From Aquisphaera giovannonii (GTDB lineage Bacteria; Planctomycetota; Planctomycetia; Isosphaerales; Isosphaeraceae): a stretch of 64,000 nucleotides of DNA. The stretch spans positions 620,001-684,000 of the forward strand of contig NZ_CP042997.1 of NCBI RefSeq assembly GCF_008087625.1, in the 5' to 3' direction. Positions 1-17,130 of the stretch are shown here, piece after piece. The position numbers and the translations under genes were made by a program. The notes under the pieces are model-generated. The model was not told the DNA's origin, did not search any database, and saw only the letters and a program-made list of their open reading frames with translations. How positions within the stretch are numbered: the first letter of the stretch is position 1; each line of letters begins with the position of its first letter.

Positions 1-48
1 ACTGTGGGCAGTGATGGGGCAACTCGAGGCAGCATCTGAGGGGCGAAC

Positions 49-3000
49 ATGTTCGAGAGTCACCGCGGTCTGATCCGCCGTCGTCCTTCGTCCGCGCGGG
101 GCCGTCGCCGGGGTGTGGCGGTGGAGCGGCTGGAGCGTCGCGAGTTGCTGGCGACGTTCCTGGTCCAGAACGTCAACGACGACCTGAACTCCGGGTCGCT
201 GCGGTGGGCGCTGACGCAGGCGCAGGCGGATTCCGACCCGACGAGCCTCATCAAGTTCCAGATCGGCGGCGCCGGGGTGAAGACGATCCCGCTGGGGTCC
301 CCCCTGCCGACGGTCTCGCACCCGACGACGATCGACGGGACCAGCCAGGGGGCCTACGCCGGGACGCCGCTGGTCGAGCTCGACGCCTCGGCCCTGAAGT
401 CGACCGACGCGGCGCTGACGGTCACGGCCGGGGGCTCCACGGTCAAGGCCCTGGCTATCAACGGCTGCCCGGGGACGGCGATCCTGCTGGACCAGGGGGG
501 CGGCAACGTCGTCGCCGCCTGCACCATCGGGACCACGGCCGACGGGTCCGCGGCCAAGGCCAACGGCGTGGGCATCGCGATCGCGAACAGCTCGAACAAC
601 ACCATCGGCGGCACCGCGGCGGGCGCCGGCAACGTCATCGCCGGCAACACGGGCGACGGCATCCGGGCGACCGCCGCCGGGGCGACGGGCGAGGTGATCC
701 AGGGGAACCTCATCGGCGTCAGCCGCGTCGCCGCCCAGGCGGGGCTGAGCCTCGGCGCGGGCTTCGACGGGCTGCAATTCAACGACACGATCGGCTGGGT
801 CCCGCCGGAGCCCCGCGTCGCCGTCGGGAATTCCCTGGTCATGGAGACGGTCAACACGACCCTCCGGATCAGCAACCGGGACGGGACGACGGTCTCCACC
901 ACGGACATGAGCGCCTTCTTCCCCAACGCCGTGGCCGATGACCTGATCCCCCAGGGGGTCTTCTACGACGAGATCGCCGGCCGATTCGTCGTGTTCGCCA
1001 TGGAGACCAACAGCAGCGCGTCGACCTCGTTCCTCGACGTGGCCTTCTCGGACGCGGGCAACGAGTCGAGCTTCTCGGCGAAGTATCGCATCAGCGTGAA
1101 GTCGGGCAGCGACCTGGCCTTCGAGCCCAAATTCGGCTACAACGCGGACGCCGTGGCCCTCTCGTTCAACATGTACACCGGCGGCACGACCTACGCGGGC
1201 GTCCAGCTCCTGTCGATCGCGACCTCGTCGATCGGGGCGGCCTCGCTCACCACGGCGACGGTCAGCCGGCCCGACGACTACACGCTCATCCCGGCCTCGA
1301 TGCACGGGGCGACGGCCGGCCAGCCGATGTACTTCGTCGAGGCCGATCCCCAGACGTCGAGCTCCAACAAGGTCCACGTCCTCGCCTGGGCGAACCCGCT
1401 CAACGCCTCGTCGGCGTTCACGGACAGCGTCGTCACGGTGGCCGCCTACAGCAGCCCGCCGGACGCGAGCCAGGCCGGGAGCGGCAGCCTGATCTACACC
1501 AGCGACGCCTACATCCAGAGCGTCGCATGGAGGGACAACCGGCTGGTGGCGACCCAGACGATCGCCAGCGGGGGCGTCGCGGCCGCCCGCTGGTACGAGT
1601 TCTCCACCGACGCGAGCACCCCCTCGGCCACGCCGACCCTGGCGCAGTCGGGGACGGTCACCCGGCCGGGAGGTGCCGCCGTCTACTACCCGGCGATGGA
1701 TATCGACGCCGCGGGCGACCTCGGCATGACGTTCATGTCGTCGTCCTCGACGGAGTACATGTCCATGTACGTGACCGGCCAGGTCGTCGGGGCCACCGCC
1801 GGGTCGATGCTCGCGCCGACGCTGGCGCGGGCCGGGCAGGCCCCGTACACGCCGTTCGACCCCGCGCCCTACGCCGCCGGCTACAACTCGTCGATCACGC
1901 TGGACCCGGCCGGCGGCACGTTCTGGGCGGCGAGCGAGTACGCCGTCCCGGCCCAGGACGGCGCCAACTGGGGGACCTGGATCCAGGGCTTCAGCCTGAG
2001 CTCCGCCGTCAGCTTCACCTACAAGGCGATGGGCAACGGCGGCTCGGGCATCCTGCTGAACGGCGCGTCGGGCGTGGTGATCGGCGGCACCGCGGCCGGC
2101 GCCGGCAACGTCATCGGGGCCAACGGCGCCGACGGCGTCCGGACGACGGGCGGCTCCTCCGGCACGCTCATCCAGGGCAATTACATCGGCACCAACGCCT
2201 CCGGCGACGCGACCCTGGGTAACGTCGGCGACGGGCTGAACCTCCAGACGGACGCGAACACCGTCGGCGGCACGACGCTCGCGGCGCTCAACGTGGTCTC
2301 CGGGAACAAGCAGGCCGGGATCGCCGTCTCGTCCTCCGCGGGCAACCTCATCCAGGGCAACTACGTCGGCGTGCTCAGGAGCGGCGCCGCGGCCCTCGCC
2401 AACGGAGACGACGGGATCCTGGTCACCACCGGGACCGGGACCACGATCGGCGGGACGGTGGCCGGCGCGGGGAACCTGGTCTCGGGGAACGGCGGCGTCG
2501 GCATCCACCTGAATGCCGCCTTCACGAAGCCCAACACGACGGGCACCCTGATCGCCGGCAACCTCGTCGGCGTCAACGCCTCGGGCACGGCCGCGATCCC
2601 CAACAAGGGGGTCGGCATCTTCCAGGACGGGGCCGACGCCACGACGATCGGCGGCACGGCGGCCGCGGCGCGGAACGTGGTCTCCGGGAACGGGGACGAC
2701 GGCATCTCGATGGGGCCCGGCGACCACTCGCTCGTCGTCGGCAACTACGTCGGCACGGACATCACGGGCACCCTGGCCATCGCCAACAAGAACAACGGCC
2801 TGGACTGGACGGGCGCCTCGTACGCCACCGTCGGCGGCACGACCGCCGCGGCCCGCAACGTCATCTCCGGCAACGCCGGCGGCGGCATCAACAGCTTCGT
2901 CGTGGGGGACAACGGCCACGAGCTGATCCAGGGCAACTACATCGGCGTGGACGTGACCGGCGGCAAGGCCCTGCCCAACGGCGCCACGGGCGTCCGGATC

Positions 3001-6000
3001 GCCGGGCCGACGAACAACACCATCGGCGGCACGACGGCCGCCGCGGCCAACGTGATCTCCGGCAACGGCAAGGACGGGATCGAGTTCACCGTCGGGACGG
3101 CCGCCGGCACCGTGGTCCAGGGCAACTACATCGGCACCAACGCCGCCGGCGCCACGAACCTGGGGAACGCCGGGACCGGCATCGTCATCTGGTCGGACGA
3201 CGTGACCATCGGCGGGACCGCCGCGGGCGCGGGCAACGTCATCGCCTACAACAAGGGCGGCACCCTCGACCAGGGGGACGGGATCCGGTTCATCTTCGAC
3301 GTCCACCACAACTCCATCCTGTCCAACTCGATCCACGACAACGCCGGCCTCGGCATCAACTTCGGCAACGGCCCGACACCCAACCACGTCGACGGGGCCG
3401 GCGCGACGCCCGGCCCGAACGACTACCAGAACTACCCCGTCATCGCCTCCGCCGTCATCGGCGGCGGCGGCATCGAGATCAAGGGCACCCTCAACGCCGG
3501 GGCCTCGGCGTCGTACCTCGTCCAGTTCTTCTGGAGCCCCGCCGCGGATCCCTCCGGCTACGGCGAGGGGCAGTACTACATCGGCTCGGCGACGGTGACG
3601 ACCGGCGCCGACCACAACGGGTCGTTCGACGCGATCTTCCCCGGCGTGGACATCCCCGGCGGGTCGGCGATCTCCGCCACGGCCACGGACGCCAGCGGCA
3701 ACACCTCGGAGTTCTCGGCCGACGTCGAGACGGTGGTCATCGCCGACGTCTCCATCGCCGGCTCGGCGAGCTCGGCCTCGAGCCCGGCGCACGCCGGGGA
3801 CACGCTGACGTACACCTTCACGGTGTCCAACTCCGGGCCCGACCCGGCGCACGGCGTCGTCTTCAGCGACACGCTGCCGGCCTCGCTGGCATACGTCGGC
3901 GGCTCCTGGACGTCGTCCGTCGGCGGCGTCACCCCGACGGTGAGCGGCCAGTCCATCACCGCGGCCCTGCCCACGATCCCCGTCGGCGGGTCCGTGGTCC
4001 TGACCTTCCAGGTCACGACCCTGGCCGCGGCGACCCCGTCGGTCAGCAACACCGCGAGCGTCACGACGACCGACCAGGATCCCGACCCCGCCAACGACTC
4101 GGCCACCGTCACCACGACGGTCGACACCTCCGCGGACCTGGCCGTGACCTCGCTGGCCGTCTCGACGGCCGGGCCGTACTACGCCGGGCAGAGCTTCACC
4201 TACGCGTTCACGGTGATCAACAAGGGGCCCTCGACGGCGACCGGCGTGCAGGTCGTGGACACGCTGCCGGCGGGCCTGACGTTCGTCTCCGCGTCCGGGG
4301 GCGGCACATACGCCGGCGGGAAGGTGACCTTCTCCATCCCCAGCCTTTCGGCGACGGCCTCGGCCAGTTACACGGTCACCGTCACCCCCGGCGCCTCGGC
4401 CGCCGAGGCGCCGGTGGTCAACGTCGTCAGTGTCGGCGGCAGCGACTTCGACCCCGACCATTCCAACGACTCCGCGCAGGTCTCGACCACCGTCCTGCCC
4501 AGCGCGGACCTCTCGGTCGCGGTCGTCGCCAGGGATTCGGGCAGCAACGTCGTGACCTCGGCCCTGGCCGGGCAGACCCTGACGTACACGATCACCGCGA
4601 GCAACGGCAATCTCTCGGACGCCACCGGGGTGGTCGTCAAGTTCACGCTCCCCGCGGGCGCGACGTTCGTCTCCGCGACCGGCGGCGCGACGCCGACCGG
4701 CGGCGTCATCACCTTCCCGAGCTTCAGCCTGGCGGCGAACGGATCCCAGCCCTTCACGGTCCAGGTGAAGGCCGCCGCGGTCTCGACCTCCACGGCGACC
4801 GCCGGCTCCGCGACGATCTCCGGCGGACAGCACGACCCCGACGGCACCAACAACAACGGCTCCGCGGCCGTGACGGTCCAGCCCCTCAGCGACCTCGGCG
4901 TCGCGGTCGTCGCCTCCAGCCCCAGGCTCTACGTCGGCGAGTCGCTGACCTACACGATCACGGTCACCAACGCCGGCCCGTCGACGGACACCGCCGTCCG
5001 GGTCGTGGACACGCTGCCGGCGGGCATGACCGTGATGTCGGCCGTCAGCTCCGTCCCGGGCGTGGCCCCGGCCATCTCCGGGAACACCGTGACCGCCGAC
5101 CTCGGCCAGCTCGGCGTGACGACCGGGCTGCCGACCTTGCCGACGATCACCATCGTCGCCGTCCCCTCGGCCGCCGCGACGGGCAACGTGACCAACACCG
5201 TGACGATCACCGGCGTCGCGGACCCGTCCGACTCGACGGCGAGAGCGGCGACCGAGGTCGACCCCTCCGCCGACCTGGCGGTGAGCCTGTCGGCGCCCTC
5301 GAGCGTCCTGGTGCACGGCCAGCTCCACTACACCCTGACGGTGACGAACAAGGGCCCCTCGGCGGCGACCGGAATCCAGCTGGTGGACGCGCTCCCGCCG
5401 GGCGTGCAGTTCGTCTCGGCGACCGGCGGGGTGACGCCCGACGCCGATGGCCACCTGACGTTCCAGGTCGCGAGCCTGCCCGCCGCGGCCGGGGCGAACG
5501 CGGCGACGTTCGACGTGATCGTGATCCCGCAGCTGCCGGCCGTCGGCGCGACGATCTCCAGCACGGCCACGGTCGCCGCCGTGGAGCACGACCCGGCCGG
5601 CGGCAACAACGCGGCGGCGGCCTCGACCAAGGTCAACCCGGCGGTGGACCTGGCGGTCTCGCGGCTCTCGGCCTCGCCGGACCCGGTAGTCGTGGGCTCG
5701 ACGCTGACGGTCACCTACGTGGTCACGAACAACGGCCCCTCCCCGGCCACCAACGTCCGAGTCGCCGCCCCGATGGCGAGCGGCATGTCCTTCGGGGGCG
5801 GGTCGGCGAGCCCGTCCGGCACCGTGTCCGCCCAGGGCTCGAGCGTCGTGGCCGTCCTCGGCACGCTGGCCCCGGGCGCGTCCGCGACGGTGACGTTCAC
5901 CGTCACCCCCGGCGCGGTCGGCGGCCTGACCACGTCGGCGACGGCCACCGCGACCGAGCAGGATCCCGACTCCTCGAACAACGCCGCGAGCGTGACGACG

Positions 6001-7155
6001 ACGGTCCTGGACCGGCTGGGGACGATCGCGTTCGCCGCCTCGTCCTACAGCGTCGACGAGGGCGCCGGCTCCGCGACGATCACGGTGAGCCGCGTGGACG
6101 GCACGCGGGGCACGGTCTCCGTCGACTACCGGACCGTGGCCGTGAACGCGACGCCGGGCCTGGACTTCACGCCCGTTTCCGGCACGCTCACGTTCGGCCC
6201 CGGCGAGACGTCGAAGACGATCACGGTCCCGGTGCTCGCCAATCCCTGGGACGCCGTGAACGAGGTGCTGGACGTGGTCCTGGGCAACGTCCGAAGCGCC
6301 GACACGCCGGGCCAGGCGCTGGCGGGCACGCCCTCGACGACCAGGCTCACGATCGTGGACACCGACCCGAACACCACGCCGCTGGCCGTCTCCGCCTTCC
6401 AGTGGACCGGCGCGATCAACGGCATCAGCCAGGTGCTCGTGACGTTCAACAAGCCGCTGATGGCCTCGGCGGCCACGGACGCGAGCAACTACCTGCTCCA
6501 GTCCGTGGGGGCCGACGGCAAGTACGGCACGGGCGACGAGTCCCGGGTGCCGGTCGCGGCGGCCTACGACCCGTCCACGTTCACGGTCACGCTGACGCCC
6601 ACCGCGGCGCTGCCGGCCAACACCTTCTTCCACATTAGCCTCAAGGGCTCCGCGGGCGGCCTGGAGGACCTGGGCGGCAACGAGCTCACCGGCGACGGCG
6701 CGACCGCCGGGACGGATTACACGGCCATGTTCGCCCGCGGCACGAGCCTGAGGTACTACACCCCGACCAACGACCTGGTCACCCTGACGCTCGCCCGCGG
6801 CGGCGTCCTGGACGACCTGCTCACGGGCAACGGCCAGGGCCAGCGGCTGACGGTCGTCAACCGCGTGGCGCGGAAGTCGGTCCTCTCCGGCAGCGTCAAG
6901 ACGCTGGCGGGCAAGAATGGACAGGCCTACCTGGGCGAGACCATCTGGGGCCTCGGCCGGTTCGGCGACGTCCGCGTGAAGATGCACGCCCCGCAGTTCC
7001 TCCTGAACTACTACCCGTTCTCCCCCGGCTCCAGGGCCTCCCAGATGGGCACGAGGGGCCCGGTCACCGTGACCTCCGCCGCCTCCGCCGCCCCGGCCGC
7101 CAGGGTCCGGGCCCTCCACGCCATGAGCCGCCCCTTCCACGCCTTCCGTCGCTGA
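49..7155 (+). CDS. Giant surface protein: beta-helix, DUF11 and Calx-beta domains
   Basis: A 2368-residue protein, probably extracellular. The start is supported by TGAGGGG six bases upstream. The N-terminus is Arg-rich and contains ERLERRELLA (about residues 26-35), the planctomycete N-terminal export-type motif. Then comes a right-handed beta-helix with repeated NTIGGTAAGAGNV-like rungs (about 85-230 and 655-1110). A non-helix region of about 420 residues (234-655) interrupts it and looks like a beta-rich or propeller domain. Residues 1124-1226 form a beta-sandwich often found after such helices. Six DUF11 repeats follow (about 1233-1990, each opening with ADLAV-like sequence and containing DTLPAG), then a Calx-beta domain (about 1991-2107, SVDEGAGSATITV) and an SbsA/Big_5-like domain near 2112-2230. 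No sorting signal was recognised. Adhesion or a structural surface role is inferred from the architecture only. Confidence 0.9.
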   Translation: MFESHRGLIRRRPSSARGRRRGVAVERLERRELLATFLVQNVNDDLNSGSLRWALTQAQADSDPTSLIKFQIGGAGVKTIPLGSPLPTVSHPTTIDGTSQGAYAGTPLVELDASALKSTDAALTVTAGGSTVKALAINGCPGTAILLDQGGGNVVAACTIGTTADGSAAKANGVGIAIANSSNNTIGGTAAGAGNVIAGNTGDGIRATAAGATGEVIQGNLIGVSRVAAQAGLSLGAGFDGLQFNDTIGWVPPEPRVAVGNSLVMETVNTTLRISNRDGTTVSTTDMSAFFPNAVADDLIPQGVFYDEIAGRFVVFAMETNSSASTSFLDVAFSDAGNESSFSAKYRISVKSGSDLAFEPKFGYNADAVALSFNMYTGGTTYAGVQLLSIATSSIGAASLTTATVSRPDDYTLIPASMHGATAGQPMYFVEADPQTSSSNKVHVLAWANPLNASSAFTDSVVTVAAYSSPPDASQAGSGSLIYTSDAYIQSVAWRDNRLVATQTIASGGVAAARWYEFSTDASTPSATPTLAQSGTVTRPGGAAVYYPAMDIDAAGDLGMTFMSSSSTEYMSMYVTGQVVGATAGSMLAPTLARAGQAPYTPFDPAPYAAGYNSSITLDPAGGTFWAASEYAVPAQDGANWGTWIQGFSLSSAVSFTYKAMGNGGSGILLNGASGVVIGGTAAGAGNVIGANGADGVRTTGGSSGTLIQGNYIGTNASGDATLGNVGDGLNLQTDANTVGGTTLAALNVVSGNKQAGIAVSSSAGNLIQGNYVGVLRSGAAALANGDDGILVTTGTGTTIGGTVAGAGNLVSGNGGVGIHLNAAFTKPNTTGTLIAGNLVGVNASGTAAIPNKGVGIFQDGADATTIGGTAAAARNVVSGNGDDGISMGPGDHSLVVGNYVGTDITGTLAIANKNNGLDWTGASYATVGGTTAAARNVISGNAGGGINSFVVGDNGHELIQGNYIGVDVTGGKALPNGATGVRIAGPTNNTIGGTTAAAANVISGNGKDGIEFTVGTAAGTVVQGNYIGTNAAGATNLGNAGTGIVIWSDDVTIGGTAAGAGNVIAYNKGGTLDQGDGIRFIFDVHHNSILSNSIHDNAGLGINFGNGPTPNHVDGAGATPGPNDYQNYPVIASAVIGGGGIEIKGTLNAGASASYLVQFFWSPAADPSGYGEGQYYIGSATVTTGADHNGSFDAIFPGVDIPGGSAISATATDASGNTSEFSADVETVVIADVSIAGSASSASSPAHAGDTLTYTFTVSNSGPDPAHGVVFSDTLPASLAYVGGSWTSSVGGVTPTVSGQSITAALPTIPVGGSVVLTFQVTTLAAATPSVSNTASVTTTDQDPDPANDSATVTTTVDTSADLAVTSLAVSTAGPYYAGQSFTYAFTVINKGPSTATGVQVVDTLPAGLTFVSASGGGTYAGGKVTFSIPSLSATASASYTVTVTPGASAAEAPVVNVVSVGGSDFDPDHSNDSAQVSTTVLPSADLSVAVVARDSGSNVVTSALAGQTLTYTITASNGNLSDATGVVVKFTLPAGATFVSATGGATPTGGVITFPSFSLAANGSQPFTVQVKAAAVSTSTATAGSATISGGQHDPDGTNNNGSAAVTVQPLSDLGVAVVASSPRLYVGESLTYTITVTNAGPSTDTAVRVVDTLPAGMTVMSAVSSVPGVAPAISGNTVTADLGQLGVTTGLPTLPTITIVAVPSAAATGNVTNTVTITGVADPSDSTARAATEVDPSADLAVSLSAPSSVLVHGQLHYTLTVTNKGPSAATGIQLVDALPPGVQFVSATGGVTPDADGHLTFQVASLPAAAGANAATFDVIVIPQLPAVGATISSTATVAAVEHDPAGGNNAAAASTKVNPAVDLAVSRLSASPDPVVVGSTLTVTYVVTNNGPSPATNVRVAAPMASGMSFGGGSASPSGTVSAQGSSVVAVLGTLAPGASATVTFTVTPGAVGGLTTSATATATEQDPDSSNNAASVTTTVLDRLGTIAFAASSYSVDEGAGSATITVSRVDGTRGTVSVDYRTVAVNATPGLDFTPVSGTLTFGPGETSKTITVPVLANPWDAVNEVLDVVLGNVRSADTPGQALAGTPSTTRLTIVDTDPNTTPLAVSAFQWTGAINGISQVLVTFNKPLMASAATDASNYLLQSVGADGKYGTGDESRVPVAAAYDPSTFTVTLTPTAALPANTFFHISLKGSAGGLEDLGGNELTGDGATAGTDYTAMFARGTSLRYYTPTNDLVTLTLARGGVLDDLLTGNGQGQRLTVVNRVARKSVLSGSVKTLAGKNGQAYLGETIWGLGRFGDVRVKMHAPQFLLNYYPFSPGSRASQMGTRGPVTVTSAASAAPAARVRALHAMSRPFHAFRR

Positions 7156-7190
7156 GGCGAGCGGGACGCGGACCGGCGAGCATGCCGAGC

Positions 7191-7211
7191 GCGAGGGGCC
7201 CGGCCCCTCGC
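7191..7211 (+). terminator. GC-rich hairpin after the first giant gene
   Basis: Ten-base perfect arms (GCGAGGGGCC and its complement) flank a single C. The hairpin begins 36 bases after the stop of the upstream giant gene. Only a short T run follows about 10 bases later, so an intrinsic terminator is plausible but not certain. It lies between two convergent genes and may act in both directions. Confidence 0.45.
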
Positions 7212-7314
7212 CCTCGGCTCGTTTCCGGGACAATCCGTCGATGACCGTGGGAGCGGCCTCCGGCCCTACGCATCGGGATGGGGTGCGTCTCCCCGGGCGG
7301 AGGACAGGGGCCGG

Positions 7315-7421
7315 CCCCGTGGGAGCCGGCTCCGCCCGATGACCGTATCAACCACCGGCTGGAGGCCGAACCGCGGGGGATCCGCCGGCCCCGTGGGAGC
7401 CGGCTCCGCCCGGCGACCGGG
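7315..7421. repeat. Two direct copies of a GGAGCCGGCTCC dispersed repeat
   Basis: Copies at 7315-7345 and 7389-7421 share CCCCGTGGGAGCCGGCTCC followed by GCCCG and GACCG. The same sequence occurs twice more at 15878-15965 in inverted orientation. The core GGAGCCGGCTCC is self-complementary. The rest of the roughly 500-base spacer between the two convergent giant genes (7156-7654) shows no gene I can support. Confidence 0.7.
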
Positions 7422-7654
7422 CAGCCCTCGGCCGGTAGAGGATTCCGGCGGGCCGCGCGAAGTCGCGACCGGGTCGGCCCTTGCCAGGGTCTGGGCTGCT
7501 TTGCGGGCCGGGGCTGGCGCGGTCGCGGGGCGGGGCCGGCCCCCATGCGGCCCTCCCCGCCCCGTCGATCCGCCCGTCATCGGCCTCGGGCCGTCGCGGA
7601 TGCGTCCGCGCCCCGCGCGGCGCACCGCACGAGGCGTCGTCCGGGTTTCCCGGC

Positions 7655-14524
<6,870 letters not shown>

Positions 14525-14750
14525 CGTGTCAAGCCTCCTGAGCCAGGACGGTCCCTTCAGGGTCGTCGAGGTGCCTAACCCCGCGACGGCGGCCCGCGGC
14601 GAACGGCGCACGGAACATCCGCGTCACGTGAACTGGCAGAAAGCTAGAACGTCCGGGCGATTTGCGCGAACGCCGCCTCAGGTTTTTCCTACCACCATGG
14701 CAGGCGACGACGGCCCCGCGCGATGGCCGGCCCGCGCGGAGGGCGGACGG

Positions 14751-15728
14751 CTACGCCCCCAACTCCGCGACCAGGCGGCGATAGGCCTCGAAGGCCGCCT
14801 TGGGCGTGTAATCGTCCCGGAGGAGGCCGAACTGCGTCCACGGGTCCGGCTTCGCGGAATGGCCGTCGCGGAGGCAGAAGAACTCGTAGTGCGTCACGTT
14901 CAGGCGGCCCGCCTCGTCGGTGACGGCGCGGACGACGGCCTCGAGCACGGCCGCCTGCTTCTCCTCGGGCCGGCCCGGGCCCGTCGGCCAGCCGTTCTCC
15001 GTCACCCGGATCGGGACGCCCGGCCCGATGCCGGCCGCCGGGAGGCAGGTCCCGCGGAAATGCCCCAGCAGGCCCCCCACGGCCGGCCCCAGGGACTCGA
15101 ACGGGATGGGCCGGAAGACGTCCGGGAAGAAGTCGAGCCCGACGTACCCGAGCGCGTCGCGGAACGCCGCCCCGCCGAGTCGGCCCATCGCCGGCCAGAA
15201 CGGGTCCGCCGGGTCGAACGACGGGCAGGCGTTGAAGCCGATCCGGACGTCCAGGCCCAGGCGATCGGCCTCCTCTCTCGCGGCGAGGACGCCCGCCACG
15301 ATCGCCTCCCGGACCCGGGGGAAGCCGCCGTTGCCGCCCTTGCCGAAGTCCGGGTTGTTCGGCTCCTCGGCGACCTGGAGCGCGTCCAGCAGCGGGCCGT
15401 GCCTCCGGAGCTCCCGCCGCACGTACTCCACCCAGTCGTCGAGGTCGCCGTCCTCCGTCGCGTAGCAGAGGACGCGGTCGATGCGGCGGCCGTCGCGGGC
15501 GTACCGGGCGAGGTCGCCCGGGGTCTCCCGGTCGCCCCGGCCCTTCCCCGTGTAGATCACGTAGCTGCGGACCACGAACGGCCGGCCGGGCGCCTGGAGG
15601 GCCCCGATCGCCTCCGCCGTCCTCTCGGGCTCGTGCATCGGCCCGCCGCAATGGTCCATCTCGGTCCCGATCATCCCGGGGAAGATCCCGAACGTCAGTC
15701 CCGTGCGCCGCTCACCGGTCGAATTCAT
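14751..15728 (-). CDS. Glycoside-hydrolase-like protein (probable clan GH-A TIM barrel)
   Basis: A 325-residue protein starting at MNSTGERRTG; the longer open frame upstream runs through a palindromic repeat and is not credible. Two segments resemble the catalytic strands of clan A glycosidases. LQVAEEPNNPDFG (Glu121/Glu122) sits at the acid/base position usually written NEP. RVTENGWPTGPGR (Glu244) looks like a strand-7 nucleophile. YVGLDFFPDVFRP lies between them, as expected for a (beta/alpha)8 barrel. No signal peptide is visible, so it may be cytosolic. Substrate and family are not identifiable by eye. It is followed on the same strand by the second giant gene, 226 bases away. Confidence 0.6.
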   Translation of the reverse strand: MNSTGERRTGLTFGIFPGMIGTEMDHCGGPMHEPERTAEAIGALQAPGRPFVVRSYVIYTGKGRGDRETPGDLARYARDGRRIDRVLCYATEDGDLDDWVEYVRRELRRHGPLLDALQVAEEPNNPDFGKGGNGGFPRVREAIVAGVLAAREEADRLGLDVRIGFNACPSFDPADPFWPAMGRLGGAAFRDALGYVGLDFFPDVFRPIPFESLGPAVGGLLGHFRGTCLPAAGIGPGVPIRVTENGWPTGPGRPEEKQAAVLEAVVRAVTDEAGRLNVTHYEFFCLRDGHSAKPDPWTQFGLLRDDYTPKAAFEAYRRLVAELGA

Positions 15729-15877
15729 GGCATGCCAATCCTGGATGGGCCTCGCGATGCGCCCGGCCCGCGGCCGCGGCCGCCCGCGATCGCCCCGATT
15801 CTGCGGCCTGGCCCGCGGCGCGTCTTGGACGAAATGGACGCATACGCCCGGGTCAAGGTCGATCCCGAGCCCATCAA

Positions 15878-15965
15878 CCCGTGGGAGCCGGCTCCGCCCG
15901 GCGACCGGGGTGGACCTCGGCTGACACGGCTCACCCGGTCGCCGGGCGGAGCCGGCTCCCACGGG
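15878..15965. repeat. Inverted pair of the GGAGCCGGCTCC repeat
   Basis: Copies at 15878-15912 and 15932-15965 are inverted and match over 34 bases except for one extra G. They are separated by 19 bases, so the RNA could fold into a long hairpin. The same sequence occurs as direct copies at 7315-7421. It lies between the AraC-like gene (upstream on the minus strand) and the glycosidase-like gene. It could attenuate or terminate transcription, but a REP-type dispersed element is the simpler reading. Confidence 0.75.
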
Positions 15966-16019
15966 GATTGGCCCTCGGCGGCCCGGCCTGATCGCCGGGC
16001 GTGCTGGACGACGTGGGCC

Positions 16020-16802
16020 TCACGACGGCTCGGGCAGGTGGTGCGGGTTGGCGAGCCCGCCACGCATCGCCAGGTACTCCGTCGGCGACATGCCGGCGAA
16101 CGCGCGGAAGTCGCGGATCAGGTGGGCCTGGTCGTAATACCCGCACGCCTGGGCGACGGCCGCCCACTCGACGCGGCTCGCCGAGGCGGCGAGCCGCAGC
16201 ACCTCGCCGAACCGCCGGATGCGCGCGTAGAGCTTCGGCGGCAGCCCGACCTCGGCCTGGAACGCGCGACTCAATCGCCGAGGCCCGAGGCCGACGCGCC
16301 TCGCCACCGCCGCGACCGGCGGCCCGCCCGTGCCGTCGCCCAGGATTTCGACGGCCATCGCCACGCCCGGATGGCGGCGGGGCGAGCGGGCTAGCCGGCC
16401 GAGCAGCGTGCGCTCGGCCTCCGCGAGCCGGGCCCCGGGCGAGCCGGCCGAGGCCAGCCTCCCGGAGAGGGCGTCCGCCTCAGGCCCCCACAGCTCGCGC
16501 AGCGGCACGATCGCGTCCCGGATCTCGTCCGCGGGGACGCCCAGGAACGGCGCCGCGCCGCCGGGCCGGAACGCCACGCCGAGCACCGTCCTCGTGCCCC
16601 CCGCGTGGAACGTGAACGGCCCGGCGCGGGCGCCGGCGGCGAGGATCGCCGGGTCGGTGCCGGGCGTCAGGTTGGCGATCAGGTCGAGCGACCCGCCCGG
16701 CAGGATGCGCTCCGCGCGATGCGGCCTTTCGAACGCGTCATCCAGCCAGACCCGCTCGATCAGGCCGGCGAGCGGGCCGCGCGGGGCCAGCGTGTGGATC
16801 AA
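16020..16802 (-). CDS. AraC-family transcriptional regulator
   Basis: A 260-residue protein. The start codon is TTG at 16802 (reads LIHTLAP, initiated as Met), supported by AGGAG eight bases upstream and by the absence of a suitable ATG. The N-terminal half (PLAGLIERVWLDD; RILPGGSLDLI) resembles the DUF6597-type sensor domain found in many AraC-like regulators. The C-terminal part (about residues 145-250) is an AraC HTH domain: VAAVARRVGLGPRRLSRAFQ is the first helix-turn-helix, and VAQACGYYDQAHLIRDFR plus FAGMSPTEYL are the typical second-helix signature. The effector and targets are unknown. It is divergent from the sigma-factor gene that starts at 17131. Confidence 0.85.
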   Translation of the reverse strand: MIHTLAPRGPLAGLIERVWLDDAFERPHRAERILPGGSLDLIANLTPGTDPAILAAGARAGPFTFHAGGTRTVLGVAFRPGGAAPFLGVPADEIRDAIVPLRELWGPEADALSGRLASAGSPGARLAEAERTLLGRLARSPRRHPGVAMAVEILGDGTGGPPVAAVARRVGLGPRRLSRAFQAEVGLPPKLYARIRRFGEVLRLAASASRVEWAAVAQACGYYDQAHLIRDFRAFAGMSPTEYLAMRGGLANPHHLPEPS

Positions 16803-17130
16803 AGGCTCGGCTCCTGCCCGACCGGCGAGCGGGGACGATGAGGGCCGCGGGATGTCAGGTCCGCCCCTGAACGCTCCTCGGCCCCTGTGCCGGAACGACG
16901 CATTCTAACCCCTCGTCCCCGCCCCGGCCTCACTCCTGCTCCGCGACGACGTCGCCGGGACGCCGCCGCTCGCCGCCGGCCACGCCCCCCGGCCGTCATC
17001 CCACGCCGAGCCGCCCGCGGGGATGGCCCGAGGTGCGGGGCGGCCAATCCGCGATTTCATTGAACCTCGGCGGAGAGGGAGCGACTACTCTTCGCGTCGT
17101 CCGATCCGACGGATCCACGGGGGGAAAGCG

